Shown here: piece after piece, positions 1-8,459 of the stretch
Layout of the letters: every line of letters begins with the position of its first letter
Numbering within the stretch: position 1 is the stretch's first letter
Assembly: GCF_002364335.1 (NCBI RefSeq)
Contig: NZ_DEXW01000045.1
Span: 39,322-84,037 of the forward strand
DNA: 44,716 nt
Reading direction: 5' to 3'
Source: Winogradskyella sp. UBA3174
Lineage (GTDB): Bacteria > Bacteroidota > Bacteroidia > Flavobacteriales > Flavobacteriaceae
Position numbers and translations under genes: made by a program
The notes under the pieces: model-generated
What the model was told of the DNA's origin: nothing
Databases searched by the model: none
The model's input: the letters and a program-made list of their open reading frames with translations, nothing else

Positions 1-2100
1 TTTATGATTTATTTTCCTATAACTCTTTCGGTAGTTTTAGGATCATCATTAGTTGTTGCTATATTCTTCAATTCTGTCTTAGTATCTCAATTTATGACTA
101 TTGAAGATAAAGATATGCCAATAAAAAAAATCATCATTATTTCAAGCACAATAGCAGGTATTGGTTTATTAATAACCCTTTTTGGTGGAGCATACAGAGG
201 TTTAGGTACTGTAATGCTATTTACTGCTGTAATGCTTTGGGTCTATCGCTTAATTCTTAGGAAAGCTGCCAATTATTTTCAAACAAAAATGTTGGTGCGT
301 CTTGAGAATTTTTATGAAAGTGTACTCTCTAAATCTTTAAAAGGTTGGAAACCACAATTAATTGCCTTTGGAAGTTTAATACTATTCTTTTTAGCATTAG
401 GAAGTTTTGGTGCTTCAGTAGACAGTCAGCGTACAAAAATCGAATTTTTCCCAGACAATAAACCTAACCAGATTATTGTCTATATAGAATATCCTCAAGG
501 TACCGATATTGCAAAAACAAATACAATTACCAAAGAAATTGAAACTAAAGTTTACAGTATTTTAAATGATCCTGAATATATAAAAGATGGTGAAAACTTT
601 TTAGTAGAAAGTGCCGTCGCCCAGATTGGTGAAGGTGCTGGTAATCCACAAACTGATGGTGGCTCTGCTGATAAAATGCCACACAGAGGTAAGATTACAG
701 CATCAATGCGAGAGTATAAGTATAGAAATGGTAAAGATAGTGAAGTGCTACGCCAAAAAGTTCAAGAGGCTTTGTCAGATGTATATCCTGGAGTGCTAAT
801 ATCAGTAGAAAAAGATGCTAATGGACCACCTGTAGGACCACCAATAAACATTGAAATTGAAGGCAATGATTACAACGAGCTCATTGATTTAGCAGAACGT
901 ATGCGTGAGTTTATAAACAGCAAAAATATTGCTGCCATAGATGAACTTAAGATTGATGTTAATAAAGATAAACCTGGAATGAAAGTGCTTGTCGACAGAG
1001 AAAAAGCTGGAGAATTAGGCGTGAGTACTGGTCAAGTTGGTACACAATTGCGTAATTCTTTATTTGGTGCTAAAGCTGGCGTCTATAAAGAGGATGGTGA
1101 TGATTTTGATATCTACGTACGTTTTAATGAAGACTTAAGGTATAACAAAAGTGCGCTCTTTAATCAGAAAATTATCTTTAGAGATATGGCTTCTGGTACC
1201 ATTAAAGAAGTCCCAGTATCATCAGTTGCTAAGCAAAAAAATAATTCTGGTTTTAGTGCTATTAAGCACAAAGACACAAAGCGCGTGGTAACTGTATATT
1301 CTGCATTAGCGCCAGGTTATGTAGATGCAGGAGTTGCCGTTGAGCAGATTAAAAATGAAATGAAAAACTTTAAAGGTAAACCAGATGCAATCAAAATCGA
1401 TTATACAGGACAGATTGAAGAACAAAACAAAGAGCAAGCCTTTTTAATGGGTGCGTTTTTTACAGGTTTAGGTTTAATTTTCTTCATTCTAATTTTTCAA
1501 TTTAATTCGGTTTCTAAACCAGCAATTATTATGATTGCTATTTTCTTAAGTTTAATTGGTGTCTTTGGAGGTATTGTTATTACAGGAGACTCATTCGTTA
1601 TTTTAATGACTATGATGGGTATTATTTCGCTGGCTGGTATTGTTGTAAATAATGGTGTAGTACTACTCGATTATGCACAACTCTTAATTGACAGACGGAA
1701 AAATAAGCTCGATTTAGATGTTTCCGAATATTTACCAAAAGACGAATTATTACAACAAATCATTAAAGCTGGTAAGGCGCGTTTAAGACCTGTTTTACTC
1801 ACGGCAATTACAACGATTCTGGGATTAATTCCACTAGCTATTGGTCTAAATATTAACTTCTTTACCTTATTTAGTGAGTTTGATGCTAACATATATATTG
1901 GTGGAGATAATGTTATTTTTTGGGGGCCTTTAGCTTGGACCGTAATCTATGGATTATTTATAGCAACCTTCCTAACCTTAATAGTGGTGCCTGTTTTATT
2001 CTATTTATCTACTATTTTTAAAATGTGGTTGAAGCGTAAATTCAGTTCAGACCCTAAAGCATTAGAACTCATAGAAAATGAAACACCAGTGCTTGAATAA
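1..2100 (+). CDS. RND family efflux transporter permease, 5'-truncated
   Basis: The reading frame is open from base 1, so the gene begins upstream and the ATG at 4 is internal. About 698 residues remain of a family usually near 1000-1150. Visible in order are transmembrane helices of the first membrane half (PITLSVVLGSSLVVA near the start), a large periplasmic portion (about residues 145-475), and the second membrane half with AGIVVNNGVVLLDY and KARLRPVLLTAITTILGLIP, both typical of AcrB/HAE1-type proton-driven permeases. It should act in the inner membrane with a periplasmic adaptor and an outer-membrane channel, both presumably upstream. The substrate cannot be told from sequence. A hairpin terminator follows at 2123-2149. 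Confidence 0.93.
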   Translation, partial: FMIYFPITLSVVLGSSLVVAIFFNSVLVSQFMTIEDKDMPIKKIIIISSTIAGIGLLITLFGGAYRGLGTVMLFTAVMLWVYRLILRKAANYFQTKMLVRLENFYESVLSKSLKGWKPQLIAFGSLILFFLALGSFGASVDSQRTKIEFFPDNKPNQIIVYIEYPQGTDIAKTNTITKEIETKVYSILNDPEYIKDGENFLVESAVAQIGEGAGNPQTDGGSADKMPHRGKITASMREYKYRNGKDSEVLRQKVQEALSDVYPGVLISVEKDANGPPVGPPINIEIEGNDYNELIDLAERMREFINSKNIAAIDELKIDVNKDKPGMKVLVDREKAGELGVSTGQVGTQLRNSLFGAKAGVYKEDGDDFDIYVRFNEDLRYNKSALFNQKIIFRDMASGTIKEVPVSSVAKQKNNSGFSAIKHKDTKRVVTVYSALAPGYVDAGVAVEQIKNEMKNFKGKPDAIKIDYTGQIEEQNKEQAFLMGAFFTGLGLIFFILIFQFNSVSKPAIIMIAIFLSLIGVFGGIVITGDSFVILMTMMGIISLAGIVVNNGVVLLDYAQLLIDRRKNKLDLDVSEYLPKDELLQQIIKAGKARLRPVLLTAITTILGLIPLAIGLNINFFTLFSEFDANIYIGGDNVIFWGPLAWTVIYGLFIATFLTLIVVPVLFYLSTIFKMWLKRKFSSDPKALELIENETPVLE

Positions 2101-2122
2101 AGCACTGTGATTAATAGCGAGA

Positions 2123-2149
2123 AAGCCTCAACTAATGTTGAGGCTTTTT
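2123..2149 (+). terminator. Rho-independent terminator after RND permease
   Basis: Perfect 10-bp stem AAGCCTCAAC / GTTGAGGCTT (2123-2132 with 2137-2146), loop TAAT, followed by a T run. It ends the efflux transcript 23 bases after the stop codon. Confidence 0.9.
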
Positions 2150-2225
2150 ATATTTGATTATCTATCTTTTATAGTTCATCTTTCTTAGATTTATATAATT
2201 TGCTATTAGTTAACTACTATTTTAT

Positions 2226-2553
2226 GACAAAAATACTATTAGCGATGTAAATGTTTTAACTATTACTGCAACCAATGGAGATACTGCTAATTATGAAGCT
2301 CCGATTCTAAGTGTGTAAGAAAACGAATTACAGCAAATAAATATATCCTAATCCTGCTACTGAAACCATCAATATTAAGTCTAAAATAAATACGATAAAA
2401 CGCATTGAAATTTATTCAATAACAGGACGACTATTAAAATCAATAGAGGACACTTTTACTACTATTGATATATCAAACTTTTCACAAGGATCTTACTTCT
2501 TAAAAGTTTACAGTGCTGACAATTTTATAATTAAACAGTTTGTGAAAAAATAA
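2226..2553 (+). pseudogene. Remnant of a T9SS type A sorting-domain protein
   Basis: Translating across frames gives a recognisable C-terminal tail. In one frame (2226-2345) it reads DVNVLTITATNGDTANYEAP, then a TAA at 2316-2318, then ENELQQINI. In the next frame (2341-2553) it continues as YPNPATETINIK, then EIYSITGRLLKS, then FSQGSYFLKVYS, ending KQFVKK and TAA. This is the type IX secretion C-terminal sorting domain (YPNP start, GxYxLKV end). The frame change near 2341-2346 fits a 2-base loss, since IN-IYPNP is expected. One in-frame stop plus one frameshift, and no N-terminal portion, mark it as decayed. What was secreted cannot be told. Confidence 0.8.
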
Positions 2554-2601
2554 ACAACTACAAAAGCGCTTTTACAACTCTTATATTACTAATAATAATG
2601 C

Positions 2602-2609
2602 TAAATTTG
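2602..2609 (+). promoter_or_regulatory. Promoter -7 box for aspS
   Basis: TAAATTTG matches the Bacteroidota -7 consensus TAnnTTTG, 28 bases before the aspS ATG. No clear TTG is present 17-20 bases upstream. Expected start of transcription is about 2615. Confidence 0.6.
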
Positions 2610-2637
2610 CAGCCTATTTATAGTCAATATATTATTA

Positions 2638-4392
2638 ATGTACAGAAGTCACAATTGTGGTGAATTAAGAGCATCACACAGCAATACAGAAGTTACACTT
2701 TCCGGTTGGGTTCAAGGAATTAGAGATAAAGGATTTATGATATACATAGATCTTCGTGATCGTTATGGTATTACTCAACTTTATTTTGACGAAGAACGCA
2801 CAGCTAAAGACTTAATGGAAAAAGCGTCTAAGTTAGGACGTGAATTTGTAATTCAAGTTAAAGGCACTGTGATTGAGCGTGCTTCAAAAAATCCAAACAT
2901 ACCAACAGGTGGGATGGAAGTTTTAGTTTCAGAATTAAGCATATTGAATGCCTCTCTAGTACCACCTTTTACGATTGAAGACAAAACTGATGGTGGTGAT
3001 GACATACGCATGAAATATCGCTATTTAGATATTCGTCGTAATCCTGTTAAAGAGAGTTTAATCTTTAGAGCAAAAGTGACTCAAGAAGTTAGAAATTACC
3101 TTTCAGAGGACGGTTTTATAGAAGTTGAAACCCCTTACTTAATCAAATCTACACCAGAAGGCGCAAGAGATTTCGTAGTCCCTTCTCGCATGAATGAAGG
3201 TGAATTTTATGCCCTTCCGCAATCACCTCAAACTTTTAAGCAATTGCTTATGGTTGGTGGCATGGATAAATACTTTCAGATTGTAAAGTGTTTTAGAGAT
3301 GAAGATTTACGTGCGGACCGTCAGCCAGAATTCACACAAATAGATTGTGAAATGGCTTTTGTAGAGCAAGAAGATATCTTAAATGTGTTTGAAGGCTTAA
3401 CACGTCATTTACTAAAAGAAGTCAATGGAGTTGACGTTGAGAAATTCCCAAGAATGCTCTATGAAGATGCGATGCGTTTATACGGTAATGACAAACCAGA
3501 CATTCGTTTTGGGATGGAGTTTGGGGAACTTAACGACGTGGCGCAGCATAAAGAATTTGGCGTATTTAATAATGCAGAACTAGTGGTTGGTATCGCTGTT
3601 CCTGGAGGAAACTCTTATACAAGAAAAGAAATCGATAAATTAATTGATTGGGTAAGACGTCCACAAGTTGGTGCTTTAGGTATGATTTATTCACGTTGCA
3701 ACGACGATGGAAGTTATAAATCTTCTGTAGATAAATTTTACGACCAAGACGATTTAGCAAAATGGGCAAGCAGTACAGGTGCGAAACCTGGTGATTTAGT
3801 TTGCGTATTATCTGGCGATACTAATAAAGTAAGAGCGCAATTAAGTGCCTTACGTATGGAGTTGGCAACACGTTTAGACCTAAGAGATCCTAAAGTATTT
3901 GCTCCACTGTGGGTTATTGATTTCCCATTGTTAGAATTAGATGAGGAAACGGGTAATTATCATGCAATGCACCATCCATTCACGTCTCCAAAACCAGGAC
4001 AAATAGAATTGTTAAATACCAAGCCAGGCGAAGTTAAAGCCAATGCTTACGATTTAGTGTTGAATGGTAATGAAATTGGTGGTGGATCGATTCGTATTCA
4101 CGATAAAGCAACACAAGCCATAATGCTAAAACATTTAGGTTTTTCTGATGAAGATGCCAAAGCACAATTCGGTTTCTTAATGGATGCGTTTGAATATGGT
4201 GCACCACCACACGGAGGGTTAGCTTTTGGTTTAGATAGATTGGTTGCTATACTAGGCGGCCAAGAAACCATTAGAGATTTTATTGCCTTCCCTAAAAATA
4301 ATTCTGGTCGTGATGTTATGATTGATGCACCTGCGCCAATTAATGATGAACAACTCAAAGAACTGAGTTTGAAACTCAATTTAAAATCATAA
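2638..4392 (+). CDS. aspS: Aspartyl-tRNA synthetase
   Basis: Class II aminoacyl-tRNA synthetase that charges tRNA-Asp in the cytoplasm. The 584-residue length fits the bacterial type. The N-terminal OB fold starts with SHNCGELR and GWVQGIRDKG. The catalytic domain has the motif 1 region FIEVETPYLIKSTPEGARDF, motif 2 FRDEDLRADRQPEFTQID with its ATP-contacting Arg, and motif 3 GLAFGLDRLVAILGG. The bacterial GAD insertion lies between about residues 285 and 410. The final segment RDFIAFPKNNSGRDVM is characteristic of bacterial AspRS. It has its own promoter box at 2602 and a terminator directly after the stop. Confidence 0.98.
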   Translation: MYRSHNCGELRASHSNTEVTLSGWVQGIRDKGFMIYIDLRDRYGITQLYFDEERTAKDLMEKASKLGREFVIQVKGTVIERASKNPNIPTGGMEVLVSELSILNASLVPPFTIEDKTDGGDDIRMKYRYLDIRRNPVKESLIFRAKVTQEVRNYLSEDGFIEVETPYLIKSTPEGARDFVVPSRMNEGEFYALPQSPQTFKQLLMVGGMDKYFQIVKCFRDEDLRADRQPEFTQIDCEMAFVEQEDILNVFEGLTRHLLKEVNGVDVEKFPRMLYEDAMRLYGNDKPDIRFGMEFGELNDVAQHKEFGVFNNAELVVGIAVPGGNSYTRKEIDKLIDWVRRPQVGALGMIYSRCNDDGSYKSSVDKFYDQDDLAKWASSTGAKPGDLVCVLSGDTNKVRAQLSALRMELATRLDLRDPKVFAPLWVIDFPLLELDEETGNYHAMHHPFTSPKPGQIELLNTKPGEVKANAYDLVLNGNEIGGGSIRIHDKATQAIMLKHLGFSDEDAKAQFGFLMDAFEYGAPPHGGLAFGLDRLVAILGGQETIRDFIAFPKNNSGRDVMIDAPAPINDEQLKELSLKLNLKS

Positions 4393-4398
4393 ATCATT

Positions 4399-4425
4399 AA
4401 AATCCTGCTTCTTGCAGGATTTTTT
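4399..4425 (+). terminator. Rho-independent terminator after aspS
   Basis: Nine-base-pair stem AAATCCTGC / GCAGGATTT (4400-4408 with 4414-4422), loop TTCTT, then Ts. It lies between the aspS stop and the next ATG, separating aspS from the lipoprotein pair. Confidence 0.85.
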
Positions 4426-4439
4426 ATTAGATTTAAGTA

Positions 4440-4958
4440 ATGAAAACGCACAAAAGTTTAAGCTTTCAATTACTTTTACTAACAATCCTATTCTTTGGTT
4501 GTGATAATTCTGAAAAAGCAGAAATAAAATACCAGCATCGTATTGGCTATATAAATCCTGAGACCTCAAGATATTCTATAGATTTTAAGCTGTGTAATGA
4601 AGAATACATTGTTGGTTATTACTCGAGTTACGCACCACAAGTTTATAAAAATGATAAAATTGCTTTTCGCAACTTCATTAGAGACAACTATCAGAATAAA
4701 GATTATAAAGACACCGGTTTTTTAAATCTTCGCTTTCATATTAATTGTGAAGGACAGATAGGAAATGTAGAAGTTAATGAACTCGACCAAGACCTTGAAT
4801 TAACCAACCTAAATAAAGAATTAGTTCAACAACTAATTAACCTTTCAATAAACAAAAACAACTGGAACTCTTTTGAATACGAAGGGAAACAATTTGACAC
4901 TTATATGTATTTAATCTTTAAACTAGAAAATGGAAATGTACATGAAATCTTACCATAA
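4440..4958 (+). CDS. Lipoprotein with TonB C-terminal-like domain
   Basis: 172 residues. Residues 1-21 form a lipoprotein signal (hydrophobic LLLLTILFF, lipobox FFGC, Cys21), so the mature protein should be lipid-anchored in the envelope. The C-terminal part, about residues 90-165, has the pattern FLNLRFHINCEGQIGNVEV followed by a helix and a YMYLIFKLENG strand. This resembles the small alpha-beta TonB_C fold common in flavobacterial envelope proteins. There is no transmembrane anchor or proline-rich linker, so it is not a canonical energy-transducing TonB. It overlaps the next gene, also a lipoprotein, and the two probably form an operon. Function unknown. Confidence 0.7.
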   Translation: MKTHKSLSFQLLLLTILFFGCDNSEKAEIKYQHRIGYINPETSRYSIDFKLCNEEYIVGYYSSYAPQVYKNDKIAFRNFIRDNYQNKDYKDTGFLNLRFHINCEGQIGNVEVNELDQDLELTNLNKELVQQLINLSINKNNWNSFEYEGKQFDTYMYLIFKLENGNVHEILP

Positions 4959-5781
4959 CTATTTCTACGTTTTTTTACTAATCTTAGGTTATAGCTGTGC
5001 AGAAAAAACAGTTTTAGAAGAAGATATAGAACGTTCTCGGAAAATATATACAGAAGGTGAAAAACTAACTCAAGGTTCTATAGAAAGTATGTTGCGACTA
5101 GAAAATGCTATAGAAATAGATCCTAATAATTGTGATGCTGTAAGAGAGCTTTCAGTCGCTTACTTAAAACGTGGTTTAGCTCATAGATGGAAACTACAAT
5201 TTGATAAAGCCGTAGAATGCGATCCAAACATATGGCAACCTATGAGAGGTTACCTATATCTATCATTCTACAGAGATTATAAAAAGGCCATTGCGGATTT
5301 TAATGCAAGTGATACGTTAACTCCAAATTTTATTGATGCGCCACAAGGACAAAGTGTAGATTATTGGAGAGGCATGGCTTATTTGGGCTTAAAAGATTAC
5401 AAAAATTCTTTAGATTTTTTTAATAAATATATCAACACTGAAACTAAAGAATGGGGAGAAGATATGGTTGAGGTTACCGCTTTTTTATACAGAGGTATTG
5501 CTTTATTCGAAAACTTAAACTTTGAGCTTGCTCTAAAAGATTTTGATAAAGTATTAGTGTATAATCGAGGAAATTCTGCTGATGCAAAATATTATAAAGC
5601 ATTAATCCTAAAAGACTCCAACCCTATTGAAGCAAAACATATATTAGAATCTTCAATTGAAGATTTTAAAAACAGCTTTTATAACCAAAGAGATTACGTT
5701 GAAATTTTAAAACAAATCTATCTTGAAGATTTATTGCTTCTACAACAAGAATTAAAAGAAAAAATAAACTTAAAATCATAA
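4942..5781 (+). CDS. TPR-repeat lipoprotein
   Basis: In-frame ATGs occur at 4930, 4936 and 4942. I choose 4942 because it starts directly with a compact lipoprotein signal (MKSYHNYFYVFLLILGYSC). It overlaps the preceding lipoprotein gene by 17 bases, suggesting translational coupling. The mature protein consists of tetratricopeptide helices: NAIEIDPNNCDAVRELSVAY, KAVECDPN, a central YWRGMAYLGLKDYKNSLDFF unit, and ALKDFDKVLVYN. TPRs are protein-interaction scaffolds; the partner is not evident but may be the upstream lipoprotein. No catalytic motif is seen. Confidence 0.75.
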   Translation: MKSYHNYFYVFLLILGYSCAEKTVLEEDIERSRKIYTEGEKLTQGSIESMLRLENAIEIDPNNCDAVRELSVAYLKRGLAHRWKLQFDKAVECDPNIWQPMRGYLYLSFYRDYKKAIADFNASDTLTPNFIDAPQGQSVDYWRGMAYLGLKDYKNSLDFFNKYINTETKEWGEDMVEVTAFLYRGIALFENLNFELALKDFDKVLVYNRGNSADAKYYKALILKDSNPIEAKHILESSIEDFKNSFYNQRDYVEILKQIYLEDLLLLQQELKEKINLKS

Positions 5782-5805
5782 ATTATGTACTTATAAGTTT
5801 CAATT

Positions 5806-7584
5806 ATGCCAACAAAATCAAAAATTTTTAAACGCTTACTTATTTGGAGATATAAATACATCTCTGAAAAGAACTTTGTGTTTTTACTCAGTTTGGTTAT
5901 TGGCTTATTGGCTGGATTAATTTCAGTAACTATAAAAAACATAACATTTACGATTGAAGCGCTATTAGAAAAAGGCATTGTTCTATCTCAGAATAGCATC
6001 TACTTTATCTTACCAATTATTGGGCTTTTATTAGTGTATCTCTTTGTAAAATATGTTTCAAAGAAACCAAGCGGACATGCTATTCCATCTATTTTGTATT
6101 CATTATCTAAACGATATGGCATCATCGACAAGAAGAATATTTATTTACCATTAATAACTGCTCCTTTAACTGTAGGATTTGGTGGTTCAGTAGGACTACT
6201 CGGCCCAGCAATACTTTCAGCTTCAGCACTAAGTTCTAACTTAAGTACACTACTTCATATCGATAAAAAAACACGAAGTCTACTAATTGCCTGTGCATCC
6301 GCAGGTGCTATTGCTTCAATTTTTAAATCACCAATTGCTGCCATAATTTTTGCTATAGAAATCTTTAGTTTAGATCTTACCTTTGCATCTTTACTACCGC
6401 TTTTAATTGCTTCTGTTTCCTCTGTAATTACATCCTATTTTTTCTTAGGAGATAGTGTGCTTCTAGACTTTACAGTTTCTGAAAAATTTATGATTAAAGA
6501 TACCTTGTTTTACATCTTATTAGGAATAGGAACAGGTATAGCATCTATTTATTTTTCAAAAATATATTTTGGAATTACCTCATTTTTTAACCGATTTAAA
6601 TCTGCAAAACATAGGCTTATTATAGGTGGTTTAGCCATAGGAGTCATGTTGTTTTTTATTCCGCCACTTTATGGTGAAGGTTTTAGTTTTATAAATGATT
6701 TAATGGCAGGCGACGCTATTAAAGCATTAGGCAATACACCTTTTGATGCATATTTAGATAATATTTGGGTTGTTATTGGTTTACTTTTTGGAATTACGCT
6801 TTTTAAAGCCATAGCAATGACCACTACTTTTGCTGCTGGAGGATCTGGTGGAATCATAATCCCAACATTAGTTATGGGAAGTACTTTAGGAAATGTAGTT
6901 GCAAAAGTTATTAATAATTGCGGCTTAGGTTTTTCTGTATCTGAGGCTAATTTTACATTAATTGGTATGGCTGGTCTAATTGCAGGAGTGCTTCATGCTC
7001 CGTTAACTGCCATCTTTTTAATTGCAGAAATTACTGGTGGTTATGAGTTATTTATTCCGCTAATGATTACAGCTTCAATGTCTTTTATTATTAATAAAAA
7101 TGGTTTAGATCACACCATTTATACAAAAGAATTGTTAGAAAAAGGTGCATTACTAACTCAAGATAAGGATAAAAATGTTTTAACGTTGATGACGCTAGAC
7201 TCTGTAATAGAGAAAGATTTTATTCAACTACATCCCGAAATGACACTTGGAGATATGCTTAAAAATGGAGTTTCTAAATCTAATAGAAATCTATTCCCAG
7301 TCACTGATACTGATGATAGTTTTGTTGGTATTATCTTACTCGATGATATACGAACCGTTATGTTTGATCAATCACTGTACAGCTCTACAACAGTTGAAAC
7401 TTTTATGCATAAACCACCAGAGTATATTCATTATGAAAAGGATTCTATGGAAGTGGTTATGAAGAAATTTCAAACCTCAGGTGCTTGGAATTTACCTGTT
7501 ATTAAAGACAATAAATATTATGGCTTTGTTTCAAAATCAAAATTACTAACAGCTTATAGACGCGAATTGATTAATTTTACATAA
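5806..7584 (+). CDS. ClC-family chloride channel/transporter with CBS domains
   Basis: 592 residues. The membrane domain spans about residues 22-440 and the cytoplasmic tail carries two CBS motifs (about 460-590). The SGHAIP motif (89-94) corresponds to the GSGIP anion-binding loop. The GGSVGLLGP segment (126-134) corresponds to the GREGP loop, and GGSGGIIIP (345-353) to the GxFxP loop. Leu132 stands where the gating glutamate (E148 of the E. coli protein) normally lies, and in FAIEIF the residue after the Glu is Ile instead of the proton glutamate E203. Family knowledge: loss of both favours uncoupled anion flow over chloride/proton exchange; that is inference here. It follows the lipoproteins by 24 bases. 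Confidence 0.92.
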   Translation: MPTKSKIFKRLLIWRYKYISEKNFVFLLSLVIGLLAGLISVTIKNITFTIEALLEKGIVLSQNSIYFILPIIGLLLVYLFVKYVSKKPSGHAIPSILYSLSKRYGIIDKKNIYLPLITAPLTVGFGGSVGLLGPAILSASALSSNLSTLLHIDKKTRSLLIACASAGAIASIFKSPIAAIIFAIEIFSLDLTFASLLPLLIASVSSVITSYFFLGDSVLLDFTVSEKFMIKDTLFYILLGIGTGIASIYFSKIYFGITSFFNRFKSAKHRLIIGGLAIGVMLFFIPPLYGEGFSFINDLMAGDAIKALGNTPFDAYLDNIWVVIGLLFGITLFKAIAMTTTFAAGGSGGIIIPTLVMGSTLGNVVAKVINNCGLGFSVSEANFTLIGMAGLIAGVLHAPLTAIFLIAEITGGYELFIPLMITASMSFIINKNGLDHTIYTKELLEKGALLTQDKDKNVLTLMTLDSVIEKDFIQLHPEMTLGDMLKNGVSKSNRNLFPVTDTDDSFVGIILLDDIRTVMFDQSLYSSTTVETFMHKPPEYIHYEKDSMEVVMKKFQTSGAWNLPVIKDNKYYGFVSKSKLLTAYRRELINFT

Positions 7585-7640
7585 TAATAGAATCTTGACC
7601 GTTACAATGAAAATAGTCTAAGTACTTTTTTAGAAAAAGA

Positions 7641-7886
7641 ATGAAACCCATAAAAATCATAACATTTATAGCCTTAATTGCTTCATTTACAAGTATTATA
7701 TGTGGCTTTACATTAGATCTAGTCTATTCAGAAAAACTTATTGGCTTTGGAGTCCTTGGTTTATTCTTTGTGGTTTTTCCGTTATTTTCTTATTACAGAT
7801 GGAAAGGAAAAGACATAAAAGATTATATGCTTACCCAAGAAAATCTTGATAAAATGAAAGCAAAGGAAAGAACAAAAAGGACATAA
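7641..7886 (+). CDS. Small two-helix membrane protein
   Basis: 81 residues with two hydrophobic segments (about 5-27 and 35-52), the second followed by YYRWKGKDIKDYML and a Lys-rich C-terminus, which suggests both ends in the cytoplasm. It lies 56 bases after the ClC gene on the same strand. The base composition and the Lys/Glu-rich tail look like a real flavobacterial small protein, but I do not recognise a family with a known role. No terminator is visible before the convergent tadA. Confidence 0.65.
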   Translation: MKPIKIITFIALIASFTSIICGFTLDLVYSEKLIGFGVLGLFFVVFPLFSYYRWKGKDIKDYMLTQENLDKMKAKERTKRT

Positions 7887-7984
7887 TTTTTTTAATGATT
7901 TCTAAATGGTTTTGAATTGGTTAACAAACTATTACGTAATCCTAGAAATCATAATTGGTAAATTACCTTTAGCATAAAATGTTC

Positions 7985-8434
7985 TTAATTCAAGCTACGC
8001 TTCTCAATAAAAAATCGTTTCATCAATGCAGAAGCCTCTTCAGCCATAATACCACTAACTACTTCTGTTTTAGGATGAAGCTTAGTTCCTAAGGTTTTAA
8101 ACCCACGTTGCTCGTCTGAAGCACCGTAAACAATTTTAGAAATTTGGCTCCAGTACAATGCACCTGCACACATCTGGCAAGGCTCTAAAGTTACATAAAG
8201 TGTACACTTATTTAAATATTTTCCACCTAAGAAATTAGCAGCTGACGTAATGGCTTGCATTTCTGCATGCGCGGTAACATCGTTTAGTAATTCAGTAAGA
8301 TTGTGTGTTCTTGCAATAACTCTATCTTCTACAACAATAAGTGCGCCTACTGGGATTTCACCCTTTTCAAAAGCAGCTTCAGCTTCCTGAAATGCTTTTT
8401 TCATAAAGTATGTGTCGTCGAAAGGGTTTATCAT
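7985..8434 (-). CDS. tadA: tRNA-adenosine (A34) deaminase / nucleoside deaminase
   Basis: 149-residue zinc-dependent cytidine-deaminase-fold enzyme. The zinc and proton-shuttle motif HAE is at 56-58 and the second zinc motif PCQMC at 85-89. Surrounding sequence (EIPVGALIV, LYVTLEPCQMCAGALYW, VYGASDEQRG) is that of TadA, which converts A34 to inosine in the tRNA-Arg anticodon, although flavobacterial guanine-deaminase-like paralogues look similar. It lies 25 bases after the metallopeptidase gene on the same strand and may be read from that transcript. Confidence 0.88.
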   Translation of the reverse strand: MINPFDDTYFMKKAFQEAEAAFEKGEIPVGALIVVEDRVIARTHNLTELLNDVTAHAEMQAITSAANFLGGKYLNKCTLYVTLEPCQMCAGALYWSQISKIVYGASDEQRGFKTLGTKLHPKTEVVSGIMAEEASALMKRFFIEKRSLN

Positions 8435-8459
8435 AAATGAATTAAAAAATTAATGTCCT

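Noticed and set aside
4098..4451. 117-residue minus-strand frame over the aspS end
   Set aside because: Complementary to conserved AspRS motif 3 and crosses the terminator; no start signals or recognisable features.
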